64,000 nucleotides of DNA from Bacillota bacterium (GCA_023436065.1 JAEZKU010000011.1:62001-126000), one strand, 5' to 3'; positions 36,154 through 45,810 are shown, counted from the stretch's first letter. A program made the numbers and translations. Notes: generated by a model not told the origin, from the letters alone.

Positions 36154-37284
36154 TTATTCTGTATATAGTAAATCTCTCAGTGTAGGATGGATCGTAGAAT
36201 AAGCATAACCACAGCCTCTGACATGCTGAAGGTACACTAAGGCAATATGGTGATCGGGATCCATGATGATACAGGCTCCAGCCGCACCATCCCAACCAAA
36301 TACGCCACGGGGAGCATTGGAATTACATTCCTTCGGGTCTAAAAGCACCTGAACCCCACAGCCATAACCATATCCCACTCTGCCCATCTTATTCACCAGC
36401 TCTTCACGCTGTATGGGTCCAAGCAGATTGGTTCTCATGAGCTCGACAGTCTCTTCCTTCAGAAACCGTACTCCCTTTGCACTCATTCCACCGTTAGCCA
36501 GTGTATCCGCAAACTTCCCATAATCCTCGATGCAGCTGATCAGTCCGGCTCCGCCGCTCTCATAGCTTTCCGACAATTGATAGCAACAGGAGAGTTCCAT
36601 CTCTTCCGATGTATGCTTGTCATTGTCATACATAAACTGTGTCACCAACCGCTTATTCTCATTGATCGGCTTAGCGAAATAGGTATCCTTCATCTCCAAA
36701 GGTTCAAATATATTCTGTATGAAATATTCCTTTAGACTCATACCTGACACCACTTCTATGATAGCACCTACCACATCATGACTTAAGCTGTATTCAAAAT
36801 GCTCCCCCGGTTCAAAAAGGAGCGGGGATTCAACAAAGGCATTGACCAGCTCCTGTGTTGTCGCTTTCTGCCCTTTCTCTTCCAGAACACGCACAATTCC
36901 GGAACGTTCCAGATTATAGTCCAGACCGGACTGCATGGAAAGTAGATGCTTCACCAACAATTCTTTCTTCGCCGGTTTAACCTGATCCTCACAAAGCACC
37001 TTTAAATCTGCATAAGCGGGTAAGTACCTTGATACCGGTTCATCCAGTCCTAATTTCCCCTGTTCAACCAGCTGCAAAGCAGCTGTCATTGTAATAAGCT
37101 TTGTTGCAGAAAACATCAAATATAATTCATTTCCCTGGATCTTTTTGGTCTTTGCACTGTCAGCATAACCGTTGTAATGACGATAGACAGGCTTATGATC
37201 CTTGTAAATGATACAATCAACAGAAGGGATTCCTTCAGCTTCCAGTGAATCTAAATAGCTTGTGATCTTTTCAAAATTCATCAT
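36154..37284 (-). CDS. Beta-lactamase-fold serine hydrolase (class C/esterase type)
   Basis: A 376-aa protein with the Ser-x-x-Lys motif in MFSATKLIT (~58-61) and a Tyr motif YSLSHD (~157). The third motif is less clear, around GVFGWDGAAG. There is no signal peptide, so it is probably a cytoplasmic esterase or peptidase rather than a resistance enzyme. AAAGGAG precedes the ATG by 6 nt. It is transcribed alone. Confidence 0.85.
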   Translation of the reverse strand: MMNFEKITSYLDSLEAEGIPSVDCIIYKDHKPVYRHYNGYADSAKTKKIQGNELYLMFSATKLITMTAALQLVEQGKLGLDEPVSRYLPAYADLKVLCEDQVKPAKKELLVKHLLSMQSGLDYNLERSGIVRVLEEKGQKATTQELVNAFVESPLLFEPGEHFEYSLSHDVVGAIIEVVSGMSLKEYFIQNIFEPLEMKDTYFAKPINENKRLVTQFMYDNDKHTSEEMELSCCYQLSESYESGGAGLISCIEDYGKFADTLANGGMSAKGVRFLKEETVELMRTNLLGPIQREELVNKMGRVGYGYGCGVQVLLDPKECNSNAPRGVFGWDGAAGACIIMDPDHHIALVYLQHVRGCGYAYSTIHPTLRDLLYTE

Positions 37285-37365
37285 CAGTCTCTCCTTTGAA
37301 TGATATAGCTTAACTGCATTATATCACTTGGTCCAATATTATTCCATGAAATCCATCTACAAAAC

Positions 37366-37418
37366 ATTGTAATGCATACAATATTACAATTGACTCCATA
37401 TATTTTCTAACATACAAT
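37366..37418 (+). promoter_or_regulatory. Promoter and adjoining dyad of the decarboxylase gene
   Basis: TTGACT (37390-37395) and TACAAT (37413-37418) are 17 bp apart. The inverted repeat ATTGTAAT (37366-37373)/ATTACAAT (37383-37390) abuts the -35 box, an activator-like position. Confidence 0.55.
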
Positions 37419-37471
37419 CAGCATATTAGCTTATATTCCTGCCAAATATTTCATTAAGGAGGTTAAGTCGC

Positions 37472-38889
37472 ATGAAGAATAAAGAATGCAGCAATATCAG
37501 CGAACGGCTCAGAGACGAAGCTCTGGATATGTCACTTTTTGAACAGGCCAAGAGCTATGCCTTCGATTATATGGAGCATGTACTTGATCAACCGGTATTT
37601 CCCTGTCAGAAGTCAATTGATGGGTTAAGCATGTTTAAAGAGCCTCTTCCGGTTGATTACGGCGACCCATATGAAATACTGGAAAGGCTTCATAAGAACG
37701 GTTCACCCGGAACCGTTGCCCAGAAGGTGGCCGCTATTTTGGTTTTGTGAATGGAGGCATCATACCTGTTTCATTGGCGGCAAAATGGATGTCCGATACC
37801 TGGGATCAAAATGCTGCTTTGTATGTTATTTCACCCATTGCATCTGTTTTGGAGGAGGTCTGTGAGGATTGGCTTACAGAATTATTTCATTTTCCCAAGG
37901 AAACAGCAGCAGGCTTTGTTAGCGGCAGTTCCACCGCTACGCTTTGCGGTCTTACAGCAGGGCGAAATTATTTACTGGAGCATATGGGTTACGATGTAAG
38001 CAAAAAAGGGTTGTTCGGCGCGCCGGAAATTCGTGTTGTTCTGGGGGAGGGGGCACATTCCACGATATATAAAGCGCTTTCCATCTTAGGTCTTGGAAGC
38101 GATCGAATCCTTAAGGTTCCTATGGATGAACAAGGAAGAATATGTACTGATGCTGTTCCGGAGCTTGATAACCGAACCCTGCTGATATTGCAAGCAGGTA
38201 ATGTGAATACGGGTGCGTTTGATGACTTTCAGGTATTATGTCAAAAAGCCTCAGCAGCAGGTTGCTGGGTTCATGTGGACGGAGCCTTCGGTCTATGGGC
38301 AGCAGCTTCAGAGGAATTGAAGCACTTAACAGAAGGCGTCCAGTTCGCTGATTCATGGTCCCTCGATGCTCATAAAACCTTGAATGCACCTTATGATAAT
38401 GGTATTATTATGTGCCGTCATCGCAAGGCACTTACTAAGGCGTTACATATGACAGGTTCCTATATCATGTATAGTGATAACCGCGATGGCATGCTATACA
38501 CTCCTGATATGTCCAGACGGGCAAGGATTGTTGAATTGTGGGCGGCATTAAAGTCCCTTGGTAAGAAAGGTGTTTCAGAGCTGGTGGAGGATTTACATCA
38601 TAAAGCAGTATACTTTGCAGAAAAATTAAGGCAAAGTAACTTTACCATCCACAACGAGGTTACCTTCAATCAGGTTCTGGCTTCCTTCAAAAACTCCGAT
38701 GACACTGAAAAGATCCTGAAACATATACAGGCTTCCGGTGATTGCTGGTGTGGAGGGGCCAATTGGAAGGATAATTCCGTAATCCGTATCAGTGTCTGTT
38801 CTTACAGAACAACCTATGAAGATATTGACCGCTCTGTTGAAGCGTTTATCAGAGCACAAGAAAGTATACATTCTGATATTGCACCTTGA
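37472..38889 (+). pseudogene. Group II PLP-dependent decarboxylase, frameshifted
   Basis: Two overlapping frames (37472-37750 and 37747-38889) together give one protein of about 470 aa. The first ends NGSPGTVAQ then reads into a stop. In the other frame the DNA from 37726 reads GGRYFGFVNGGIIP, the expected continuation, so one base is missing (or two are extra) at 37724-37725. The PLP Lys in SLDAHKTLNAP and the AGFVSGSSTATLCGL motif are intact in the second part. Members decarboxylate aromatic amino acids, glutamate or diaminobutyrate. It could be a recent pseudogene or a sequencing error. Confidence 0.85.
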
Positions 38890-38935
38890 TCATGAGCTTA
38901 GAAATGTTTAGTGATTTAAAACGTTTCATGAAAAG

Positions 38936-38971
38936 AACGATGCCATGCGATACTACCGACATGGCATCGTT
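38936..38971. terminator. Bidirectional terminator between the decarboxylase and dapL
   Basis: AACGATGCCATG (38936-38947) pairs perfectly with CATGGCATCGTT (38960-38971). T-rich tails lie on both strands. It serves the convergent genes on each side. Confidence 0.85.
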
Positions 38972-39056
38972 TATATTTCATATGAATTTCTCCGATATTG
39001 CTTCTACCTTGCAGCCATAGCTGTTCTTTATGGAGACTTTTAGCTGTGCACTTAAG

Positions 39057-40271
39057 CTACAGCCTCTTAATTCTCTCGATAGCCTCAAGTGTGCTCTCGT
39101 AGGTTCCGAATGCAGTCAGTCTGAAATAGCCCTCGCCGCTGGGACCGAAGCCCGAACCCGGAGTACCGACCACATTGGCCTTGTCCAGCAGATAATCAAA
39201 GTATTCCCAGGAAGTCATGCCCTTCGGTACTTCAAGCCAGATGTACGGTGCATTAACACCACCGGATACAGAATAACCGGCACTCTGAATACCTTCTCTG
39301 ATCACCTTCGCATTATTCATATAGTAAGCAATCTGCTCTTTGGTCTGCTTCTTTCCTTCTTCCGAATAAACTGCAGCACCGGCATATTGAATGATATAAG
39401 GCGCTCCGTTGAATTTGGTTCCGTGACGTCTTGCCCAGAGGCTGTTCAAGGATACATCGCCACACTTCAGTTCCTTAGGTATCACGGTAAAGCCCAGTCT
39501 TGTTCCGGTAAAGCCCGCATTCTTAGAAAAGCTGCGAAGCTCAATGGCACAGGTCTTAGCACCATCACATTCAAAGATGGTATGCACAACATTCTCTTCC
39601 GCAATATATGCTTCATATGCGGCGTCATAAATGATAACAGCTCCTACCTTGTTGGCATAATCAACCCATTTCTGCAGCTCATCCTTCGTGATGGTGGCTC
39701 CGGTCGGGTTATTCGGAAAGCACAGATAGATTAAATCCGGTACTTCCTTCGGAAGCTCCGGTGCAAAATCATTCTCCTTTGTGCAGGGCATATAGATGAC
39801 ATTGGTCCATCTGCCGCTATCAGCAAGGTACTCTCCGGTTCTTCCGGCCATAACGTTGGAATCCACATATACAGGGTATACCGGGTCACATACAGCAATT
39901 TTATTATTCACATCAAAGATTTCCTGAATATTACCGGAATCGCTTTTTGCTCCGTCACTGATAAAAATCTCATCAATTGCAATCTCTACACCGCGTGATT
40001 TATAATCCTGCTCCGCTATGGCGCTGCGAAGGAACTCGTAACCAAGATCGGGAGCATAGCCCTTGAAGGTATCCTTCTTACCCATATGGTCTACAGCCAC
40101 GTGTAGGGCATCAATCACTGCAGGAGCCAAAGGAAGTGTTACATCACCTATTCCCAATCGAATAATCTTCTTGTCCGGATGCAACTCACTGTATTCCTTG
40201 ACCTTCTTGCCGATCGTAGAAAAAAGGTAGCTTCCGGGTAACTTCAGATAATTTTCATTGATTTTAAACAT
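39057..40271 (-). CDS. dapL: LL-diaminopimelate aminotransferase
   Basis: About 404 aa, fold-type I aminotransferase. PLP Lys lies in SFSKNAGFTGTRLGF, with CFPNNPTGA (Asn) upstream and a family-typical start MFKINENYLKLPGSYLF. It converts tetrahydrodipicolinate to LL-DAP in one step, bypassing the acyl route. The ATG at 40271 matches the usual DapL N-terminus; one lies 3 codons earlier at 40280. dapF lies 129 nt upstream on the same strand. Confidence 0.96.
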   Translation of the reverse strand: MFKINENYLKLPGSYLFSTIGKKVKEYSELHPDKKIIRLGIGDVTLPLAPAVIDALHVAVDHMGKKDTFKGYAPDLGYEFLRSAIAEQDYKSRGVEIAIDEIFISDGAKSDSGNIQEIFDVNNKIAVCDPVYPVYVDSNVMAGRTGEYLADSGRWTNVIYMPCTKENDFAPELPKEVPDLIYLCFPNNPTGATITKDELQKWVDYANKVGAVIIYDAAYEAYIAEENVVHTIFECDGAKTCAIELRSFSKNAGFTGTRLGFTVIPKELKCGDVSLNSLWARRHGTKFNGAPYIIQYAGAAVYSEEGKKQTKEQIAYYMNNAKVIREGIQSAGYSVSGGVNAPYIWLEVPKGMTSWEYFDYLLDKANVVGTPGSGFGPSGEGYFRLTAFGTYESTLEAIERIKRL

Positions 40272-40399
40272 GCCAACCATACCTTTCTGAGACGAATTTA
40301 TTCACCTTTTAGACTTAAGTTATTATATTTATACCCTAAAATGCAAACTTATTCAAGCTATTTCTTCATAAAATATCGGTATCCAAAAAGACCTTCCCG

Positions 40400-41233
40400 T
40401 TATAATTCGATCTCCCCTTCAAATACCTTCACTGCAGGTCCTGTCATAAATACGGTATTAAGCTTTTCATCATAGCGGATCTTTAAGTCTCCGCCCAAAA
40501 GGCTGACTGTTACCTCGTTATCCGTCAATCCGTTTAGAATACAGGCAACGACACTTGCACAGGCTCCGGTCCCGCAGGCCAATGTCTCACCCGAACCTCT
40601 TTCCCATACACGCATTTTAATATGGCTGCGGTCAAGGACCTGGATGAATTCCGTATTCACACGCTCGGGGAAAATCTCATGGTGCTCAAAACCCGGTCCT
40701 ATGTTCGACAGGGGTAACGCATCTGTATTCTCTACAAATACAACCGCATGAGGATTGCCCATAGATACACAGGTGATTTTATATTCCTTTCCATCCACCG
40801 TAACAGGCTCCTGAAGCAGGATTTCCTTCTCAGATATCACCGGTATCTGGGATGGCATGGTGATCGGAGCTCCCATATCTACAGTTACCCAGGTAACCTC
40901 ACCGTTCTCCACTGTTAAGTCAAGCTCCTTGATGCCGCTCAGTGTCTCTATCTTAAGCCTTGTCTTATCTGTCAGTCCTTTATCATATACGAATTTGGCA
41001 ACGCAACGGATGCCATTGCCGCACATCTTACCTCTGGAACCATCATTATTATACATATCCATCATGAAATCAGCTTGATCCGAGGGTCTGATCAGAATCA
41101 ATCCGTCAGAACCTACTCCGAAATGCCTGTCGCTCACTTTAATGGCTGTCCCCGGAATATCATCGATCAGTTCCTTCGTACAATCAACATACACATAATC
41201 ATTCCCACAGCCCTGAAGCTTAGTAAATTTCAT
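40400..41233 (-). CDS. dapF: Diaminopimelate epimerase
   Basis: About 277 aa with both catalytic cysteines: KMCGNGIRC (~73) and LACGTGACAS (~220). It converts LL-DAP (from DapL) to meso-DAP for peptidoglycan and lysine. The ATG at 41233 (MKFTKLQGCGNDY) has AAAGGGTGG 8 nt upstream; a GTG four codons earlier is less likely. A cloverleaf repeat lies upstream. Confidence 0.96.
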   Translation of the reverse strand: MKFTKLQGCGNDYVYVDCTKELIDDIPGTAIKVSDRHFGVGSDGLILIRPSDQADFMMDMYNNDGSRGKMCGNGIRCVAKFVYDKGLTDKTRLKIETLSGIKELDLTVENGEVTWVTVDMGAPITMPSQIPVISEKEILLQEPVTVDGKEYKITCVSMGNPHAVVFVENTDALPLSNIGPGFEHHEIFPERVNTEFIQVLDRSHIKMRVWERGSGETLACGTGACASVVACILNGLTDNEVTVSLLGGDLKIRYDEKLNTVFMTGPAVKVFEGEIEL

Positions 41234-41405
41234 ATTTAGTACCACCCTTTCTCAACCGCAATAATCATATTCCAATTTCATGTTTGTAATTATAGCAAAA
41301 TCCTTCCAAGGGGTAAAGCCATCTGATGGGAAAGGACACAATAAGAATACCATAGAGCACAATGTGACACAAATAGAGAATGTAGTAGTATCAAAAAGTA
41401 TATTT

Positions 41406-41520
41406 AAAAAGAGTCAAAAGCACCGAAGGTGCTTTCCGGAAAGAATAGTGTGCCATGTAAGCTCGCTTACAATGGCACACTACTCTTTCCGGAAAAACAC
41501 ACTGTGTTTTGTCACTTTTT
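41406..41520 (+). repeat. Dispersed cloverleaf repeat (copy C)
   Basis: The closing arms AAAAAGAGTCAAAA (41406-41419) and TTTTGTCACTTTTT (41507-41520) pair with two mismatches. A small hairpin AGCACC-gaa-GGTGCT (41419-41433) follows. Next is a very long stem (TTTCCGGAAAG..., ~41432-41495) with apex GTAAGC-TC-GCTTAC, then a second small hairpin ACACA...TGTGT. It lies between the ANTAR gene stop and the dapF start. Confidence 0.85.
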
Positions 41521-41558
41521 ATAGCTTTTATAGCATACTAAGCTTTTATACTCTACCC

Positions 41559-42101
41559 CTAAAACATTCTTAATACCATCTCAGCCATTTCTACCAGATT
41601 GGTACCGCTGTCCATACTATGCTTCTGCAGATACCGGTGAGCTTCTTCTTCCGTCATATTATTACGATCCATCAGCAGTAATTTTGCCTTCAAAATGATT
41701 TCTTTCTCTTCCGCGCTTCGCTGTTTGGGTTTATCCTTGTCCTTTCTCTTACGCCTCTGATACTGATAGGTCATCATTTGAAGCGTATTCAGAAGATCAT
41801 GCGTCCTGATTGGCATAGGCAAACAGACGATGTTATTATCCTGGCAATACTCCAGCTTTTCCGGGGATGCGATTAAAAGCATCTCAAAGCCCTTCGGAAG
41901 ATAGTTATTCAATTCGCTAAAATGCATATCGGAAAATCGATATCCGCAAACGATGATACCTTCATCCAAATCATTGGCATGCGCTATAATCTGTGAACCT
42001 AAGGTGCAGGTGTCACTAACCTGATATCCATTCCTGACTAACAGGTTCTTTATGTTATTGGCGTCCTCAATTTTGGGAAATCCGACAATTATGCTAAACA
42101 C
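41559..42101 (-). CDS. ANTAR-domain RNA-binding response-regulator-like protein (NitR/GlnR type)
   Basis: A 180-aa protein. Residues ~1-110 form a divergent receiver-like domain (FSIIVGFPKIEDANNIKNLL). The C-terminal ~60 residues match ANTAR: AKLLLMDRNNMTEEEAHRYLQKHSM and VEMAEMVLRMF. ANTAR proteins bind paired RNA hairpins and stop intrinsic terminators from forming. It lies 45 nt after glnA on the same strand. A glnA-nitR-glt arrangement has been described in Clostridium saccharobutylicum. Targets here are probably the leader terminators of glnA and gltB. GGAGGTG precedes the ATG. Confidence 0.9.
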   Translation of the reverse strand: MFSIIVGFPKIEDANNIKNLLVRNGYQVSDTCTLGSQIIAHANDLDEGIIVCGYRFSDMHFSELNNYLPKGFEMLLIASPEKLEYCQDNNIVCLPMPIRTHDLLNTLQMMTYQYQRRKRKDKDKPKQRSAEEKEIILKAKLLLMDRNNMTEEEAHRYLQKHSMDSGTNLVEMAEMVLRMF

Positions 42102-42146
42102 ATCTGTTCACCTCCGTTCCTGATTTTTATTAACGAAAGTGCTTGA

Positions 42147-43475
42147 TTAAACTCTGTACAGATATTGGTCAATTTCCCATTGAGTAACCTGGGTACGATA
42201 TTCCTCCCATTCCACTCTCTTCGCTTCAATATACTTCTTACTGATATGGTCACCCAGAACACTCTTGATAAATTCGCTCTTTTCCATAGCGTCCACTGCC
42301 TCATTAAGATTGGCAGGCAGGCGGCGCACACCGAGTGATTGTCTTTCCTCTGCTGTTAATTCAAAGATATTTCTATCTATGCTTTCCGGAGGTGTTAACT
42401 TATTTCTGATACCATCCAAGCCTGCAGCCAGACATACCGCAAGGGTCAGGTACGGGTTGGCCGAAGGATCGGGACAACGCAACTCCAGTCTTGTATGCGA
42501 ACCGCGATTCGCAGGAACCCTGATTAATGGACTGCGGTTGCAAGCCGACCATGCAACATACACAGGTGCCTCATAATTCGGAACCAGTCGCTTATATGAA
42601 TTAACCAAAGGATTGGTAATTGCGGTCATACTTTCGATATGCTTCATGATACCGGCTATGAAATGATACGCTTCCTGACTCAGACCTAATTGATCGGTCG
42701 GTTCGTGAAAGATATTCTTACCATCCTTTGTTAAGGACATATTTACATGCATACCTGAGCCATCCACTCCGAATTTGGGTTTCGGCATAAAGGTACAATG
42801 AAGTCCATGACGCTTTGCAATCGTTCTGGCAACCAGCTTAAAGGTCATGACATTATCGGCTGTTGTCAGGGCATTGTCATACTTGATATCTATCTCATGC
42901 TGTGCAGGAGCAACCTCATGGTGTGAAGCTTCCACACTGAGTCCCATATCCTCAAGGGTAAGCACCATATCTCTTCGAGCATTCTCACCGAAATCCAACG
43001 GTCCAAGATCGAAATATCCGGCTCTTTCATTGGAGATAGTCGTAGGCTGCCCGTTCTCTTCCATATGATACAGGAAAAATTCCAGTTCAGGACCCACATC
43101 AAAGCGATATCCCATCTCTTCTGCCTGTTCTATCGTCTTACGCAGGACATATCTCGGATCGCCTTCAAAGGGCTTGCCATCCACGGTGTACACATCACAA
43201 ATCAATCTTGCAACCTTACCCTGCTGAGGTCTCCAGGGGAAGGTAACATAGGTATCCAAGTCCGGATACAGATACATATCGGATTCCTCGATACGAACAA
43301 AACCTTCGATTGATGATCCGTCAAACATACATTCATTATTCAACGCTCTTTCTAACTGATTGGTTGTAATCGCAACATTTTTCAGATTACCGAACATGTC
43401 AGTGAACTGCAGACGAATAAATTCCACATCATCCTCTTCCACCATTCTGATAATATCCTGTTTCGTATACTTCAT
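42147..43475 (-). CDS. glnA: Glutamine synthetase, type I
   Basis: About 442 aa, the GSI-alpha size. Motifs include FDGSSIEGF, the ATP-binding KPKFGVDGSGMHVNMS and NRSPLIRVPANRG. The adenylylation Tyr loop of GSI-beta is not present, as expected for Firmicutes. It makes glutamine from glutamate and ammonia. The ATG at 43475 has GAGGAG 8 nt upstream; the GTG at 43484 overlaps that site. The leader contains a terminator. Confidence 0.97.
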   Translation of the reverse strand: MKYTKQDIIRMVEEDDVEFIRLQFTDMFGNLKNVAITTNQLERALNNECMFDGSSIEGFVRIEESDMYLYPDLDTYVTFPWRPQQGKVARLICDVYTVDGKPFEGDPRYVLRKTIEQAEEMGYRFDVGPELEFFLYHMEENGQPTTISNERAGYFDLGPLDFGENARRDMVLTLEDMGLSVEASHHEVAPAQHEIDIKYDNALTTADNVMTFKLVARTIAKRHGLHCTFMPKPKFGVDGSGMHVNMSLTKDGKNIFHEPTDQLGLSQEAYHFIAGIMKHIESMTAITNPLVNSYKRLVPNYEAPVYVAWSACNRSPLIRVPANRGSHTRLELRCPDPSANPYLTLAVCLAAGLDGIRNKLTPPESIDRNIFELTAEERQSLGVRRLPANLNEAVDAMEKSEFIKSVLGDHISKKYIEAKRVEWEEYRTQVTQWEIDQYLYRV

Positions 43476-43604
43476 CTTTATCACTCCTCATACTTTATTT
43501 TATCGTATTAAGTTTTCATTCAACATAGCATGTAGTTATGTGCAAAGCTATCCAACTACAATATATTGATATTCAAGCAAGCTTTATAATAGTAGCATGT
43601 CTAT

Positions 43605-43648
43605 AAATAAAAAGGGCTGAAGGTTCCAATATCAGAACCTCTTCGCCC
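43605..43648 (-). terminator. Leader terminator (attenuator) of glnA
   Basis: On the minus strand GGGCGAAG-AGGTTC pairs with GAACCTTCAGCCC (one bulge), followed by TTTTTATTT. It is also downstream of the dehydrogenase gene, but the promoter just before it means a glnA transcript must pass it. A small alternative stem AATCT/AGGTT would use its 5' arm. Confidence 0.65.
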
Positions 43649-43660
43649 AGATTACCTAAG

Positions 43661-43690
43661 ATAATACCAGTATGACTGATGTTTTGTCAA
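43661..43690 (-). promoter_or_regulatory. Sigma-A promoter of glnA
   Basis: TTGACA (43690-43685) and TATTAT (43666-43661) are separated by 18 bp on the minus strand. The -35 box contains the TGA stop of the dehydrogenase gene. The leader to the glnA start is about 180 nt. Confidence 0.65.
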
Positions 43691-44817
43691 TATGATATTT
43701 TCAAACTTCTGGTATAAATATACTCCATGTCCTCCATGGTCGGAGTTATCTTGGAATTCAATACATTTTTAGCCTGAGCGGCAATTGTGATATAACGTTC
43801 GAGCTCCTTTTGTGTAATTTCCTCCCTCTCTCCCAACAACCGGAGAAAGATTGCCTCCAATTCATCCATGGAAGCAGAACCGGAAGCATTTAAGATCTTC
43901 TTCACAGGTTCCGGATCACTCTTTGCATAAAATCGGAGAAAGCTCGGTAAGAGCAAAGCATTTGCCCTGCCATGATCAACGTTCTTAAAATACGTCAGAC
44001 AATAACCCATGGAATGCACGGCAGTCGTTCCGGTATGTGCTATGACAATTCCTGCCAGCAATGAACCACTCAGTAGCTTTTCCTGGATGCCTAGTGATAG
44101 CTTACCGCCCTCGTTGTTCAACCTGACAGAGGAAAGCTGCTTAAGACAATATGCTATCTTTCCGATGCTATCCAAAGCCAGTTGGTCCGTAAGCCCCGTC
44201 GCCTTTTTGGTCAACAACCCCTCTATTGCATGGGATAAAGCATCGAATGCCGTATGAATCGTCTCTGAGACAGGCAAAGTCATCGTATATCTTGCATCCA
44301 GAAATGCAATCTTAGGAAAAATCAAGGGTGTTGCGATACTTGTCTTTGTCTGTTTGATATCGTTCGTGAGGATGGAGTAAGGGGTTACCTCGGATCCGGT
44401 TCCTGCGGTTGTCGGAACCAGGATAATCGGTAATGCTCCACCGGGATAATGACCGGAAAACAACTCCTCCTCCTTAATATCCCGGACTGCCAGAAGCGCA
44501 ATTGCTTTGGCTGCATCCATTGGTGATCCGCCGCCGATCCCGATCACAAAATCCGCTCCGAATCTTCTGGCGTACAGCGCACCCTCATACACACTTTCCA
44601 CAGATGGATTACTGCGGATTTTATCATAAATATCATAAGTTATTTTCTGACTTTCCAAAGCCTCTGTTACATCCTTCAGGGAGCCATTCTTTACGGCTGA
44701 TGTTGCACCGGTAACGATCAAAGCCTTATGCCCCAAATCCTTCATCAGAGCAGCCTGTTTCCTGATACAATCTTCACCCATAATAATTCTGGTTGGCATA
44801 TAAAAATTAATATCCAT
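43687..44817 (-). CDS. Iron-containing alcohol dehydrogenase
   Basis: A 376-aa protein of the group III Fe-ADH family. The NAD-binding GGGSPMDAAKAIALL (~97-111), TTAGTGSEVTPYSI and the metal-binding Asp/His set (HAFDALSHAIEG and AHTGTTAVHSMGY..DHGRAN) are present. It reduces aldehydes or oxidises alcohols; ethanol or butanol fermentation is plausible but the substrate is not fixed. It has its own promoter and ends where the glnA promoter begins. Confidence 0.93.
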   Translation of the reverse strand: MDINFYMPTRIIMGEDCIRKQAALMKDLGHKALIVTGATSAVKNGSLKDVTEALESQKITYDIYDKIRSNPSVESVYEGALYARRFGADFVIGIGGGSPMDAAKAIALLAVRDIKEEELFSGHYPGGALPIILVPTTAGTGSEVTPYSILTNDIKQTKTSIATPLIFPKIAFLDARYTMTLPVSETIHTAFDALSHAIEGLLTKKATGLTDQLALDSIGKIAYCLKQLSSVRLNNEGGKLSLGIQEKLLSGSLLAGIVIAHTGTTAVHSMGYCLTYFKNVDHGRANALLLPSFLRFYAKSDPEPVKKILNASGSASMDELEAIFLRLLGEREEITQKELERYITIAAQAKNVLNSKITPTMEDMEYIYTRSLKISY

Positions 44818-44867
44818 CTTTTCACCTCTGTTTCGGAGTCAAAATCATCCAACTGTCCAATATATTA

Positions 44868-44895
44868 ATTATACCTTCATTCCGGATAGTGTCAA
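44868..44895 (-). promoter_or_regulatory. Sigma-A promoter of the alcohol dehydrogenase gene
   Basis: TTGACA (44895-44890) and TATAAT (44873-44868), both perfect, are 16 bp apart on the minus strand, about 45 nt before the start codon. Confidence 0.75.
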
Positions 44896-45060
44896 CAGGC
44901 ATCTAAATCGTCCGGTCCCCGGAAACTTTCTTTTCGTATGGTCGAAACATGACGAATGCCGTCTGTCAATGATTTTTATATTGTAAAATAAAATATTTTG
45001 TTATATACTTAACAAAAGTGGGTTAATAAGTACTATGTTTCATTTTGTGGGGGTGTCATT

Positions 45061-45735
45061 TTGTTCATTGATTCAATCGCTAAGGGCGGTTTAATGGAAG
45101 TTGAAGTAAAATGCAACGGGAAAACTGTACGATTTAATGGAGAGATCGCCCATATCATTAATAATTCCATACTGACCGCACCTATCAAGGTAAATGATCA
45201 GACGATCGGATTTTCTGACAACTGTCAGATTAATTTCCTTTATGTCTATGAAGGAAAATTATACCTATGGGAAAATGTGATAGTGAAGCTGGTCAGATAT
45301 GACAGTAACATCTACCATAAAATTGATCTGTATGGTGAGGGAAAGCACTTTAACCGTCGTGATGCATATCGTATGTATATTGGTGAGGATATGCCGATCT
45401 ATGTGAATACTGTATCCGGGCCTACGGCAATATCAGTTCTGGTGAAGGATATCAGTGAAACCGGAGTAGGCTTCATTACGAAAGAGGATATCGACCTGGA
45501 ACGGACCATTCGACTGAGAATTAAGGATAATGCAACATTGATCAGCATATCCGGTATCGTCGTCCGCAAGGAATTCCAGAAAAATCTTTCTGCTTACCTT
45601 TATGGTTGCAAATTCAATGAAAAAAATGAGAAGCTCGCCAGATTTATCGCTAAAAAGCAAAGTGAGGCTCTTCGCAAAAAAACAATGCATTATTCCAGAG
45701 AGGATTCAAGAAATAAAGTCGTTGATGTAGTATAA
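45061..45735 (+). CDS. YcgR-like PilZ-domain protein
   Basis: A 224-aa protein with an N-terminal YcgR-type beta domain (~12-105). A PilZ domain follows, with NRRDAYRMYIG (~99-109) and VKDISETGVGF (~132-142), the two c-di-GMP contact motifs. YcgR proteins slow flagella or alter secretion when c-di-GMP is high. The start is a TTG with GGGGGTG 5 nt upstream; an ATG 11 codons later is the alternative. It is divergent from the dehydrogenase gene. Confidence 0.85.
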   Translation: MFIDSIAKGGLMEVEVKCNGKTVRFNGEIAHIINNSILTAPIKVNDQTIGFSDNCQINFLYVYEGKLYLWENVIVKLVRYDSNIYHKIDLYGEGKHFNRRDAYRMYIGEDMPIYVNTVSGPTAISVLVKDISETGVGFITKEDIDLERTIRLRIKDNATLISISGIVVRKEFQKNLSAYLYGCKFNEKNEKLARFIAKKQSEALRKKTMHYSREDSRNKVVDVV

Positions 45736-45754
45736 ACTGTTTTATTGTTTAGTA

Positions 45755-45807
45755 AGGATGATACTGATGCATTTAGGATGATATTGATTAGTTTAGGATG
45801 AATCAAA
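45755..45807. repeat. Short tandem repeat, 20-bp period
   Basis: AGGATGATACTGATGCATTT and AGGATGATATTGATTAGTTT follow each other, then a partial third unit AGGATGAATCAAA. They fill the gap between the PilZ stop and the terminator. Confidence 0.7.
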
Positions 45808-45810
45808 TAC

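Noticed and set aside
43570..43590. CAAGCAAGCTTT near glnA, like the apex of the cloverleaf repeat
   Set aside because: No outer arms or small hairpins surround it, so the match looks accidental.
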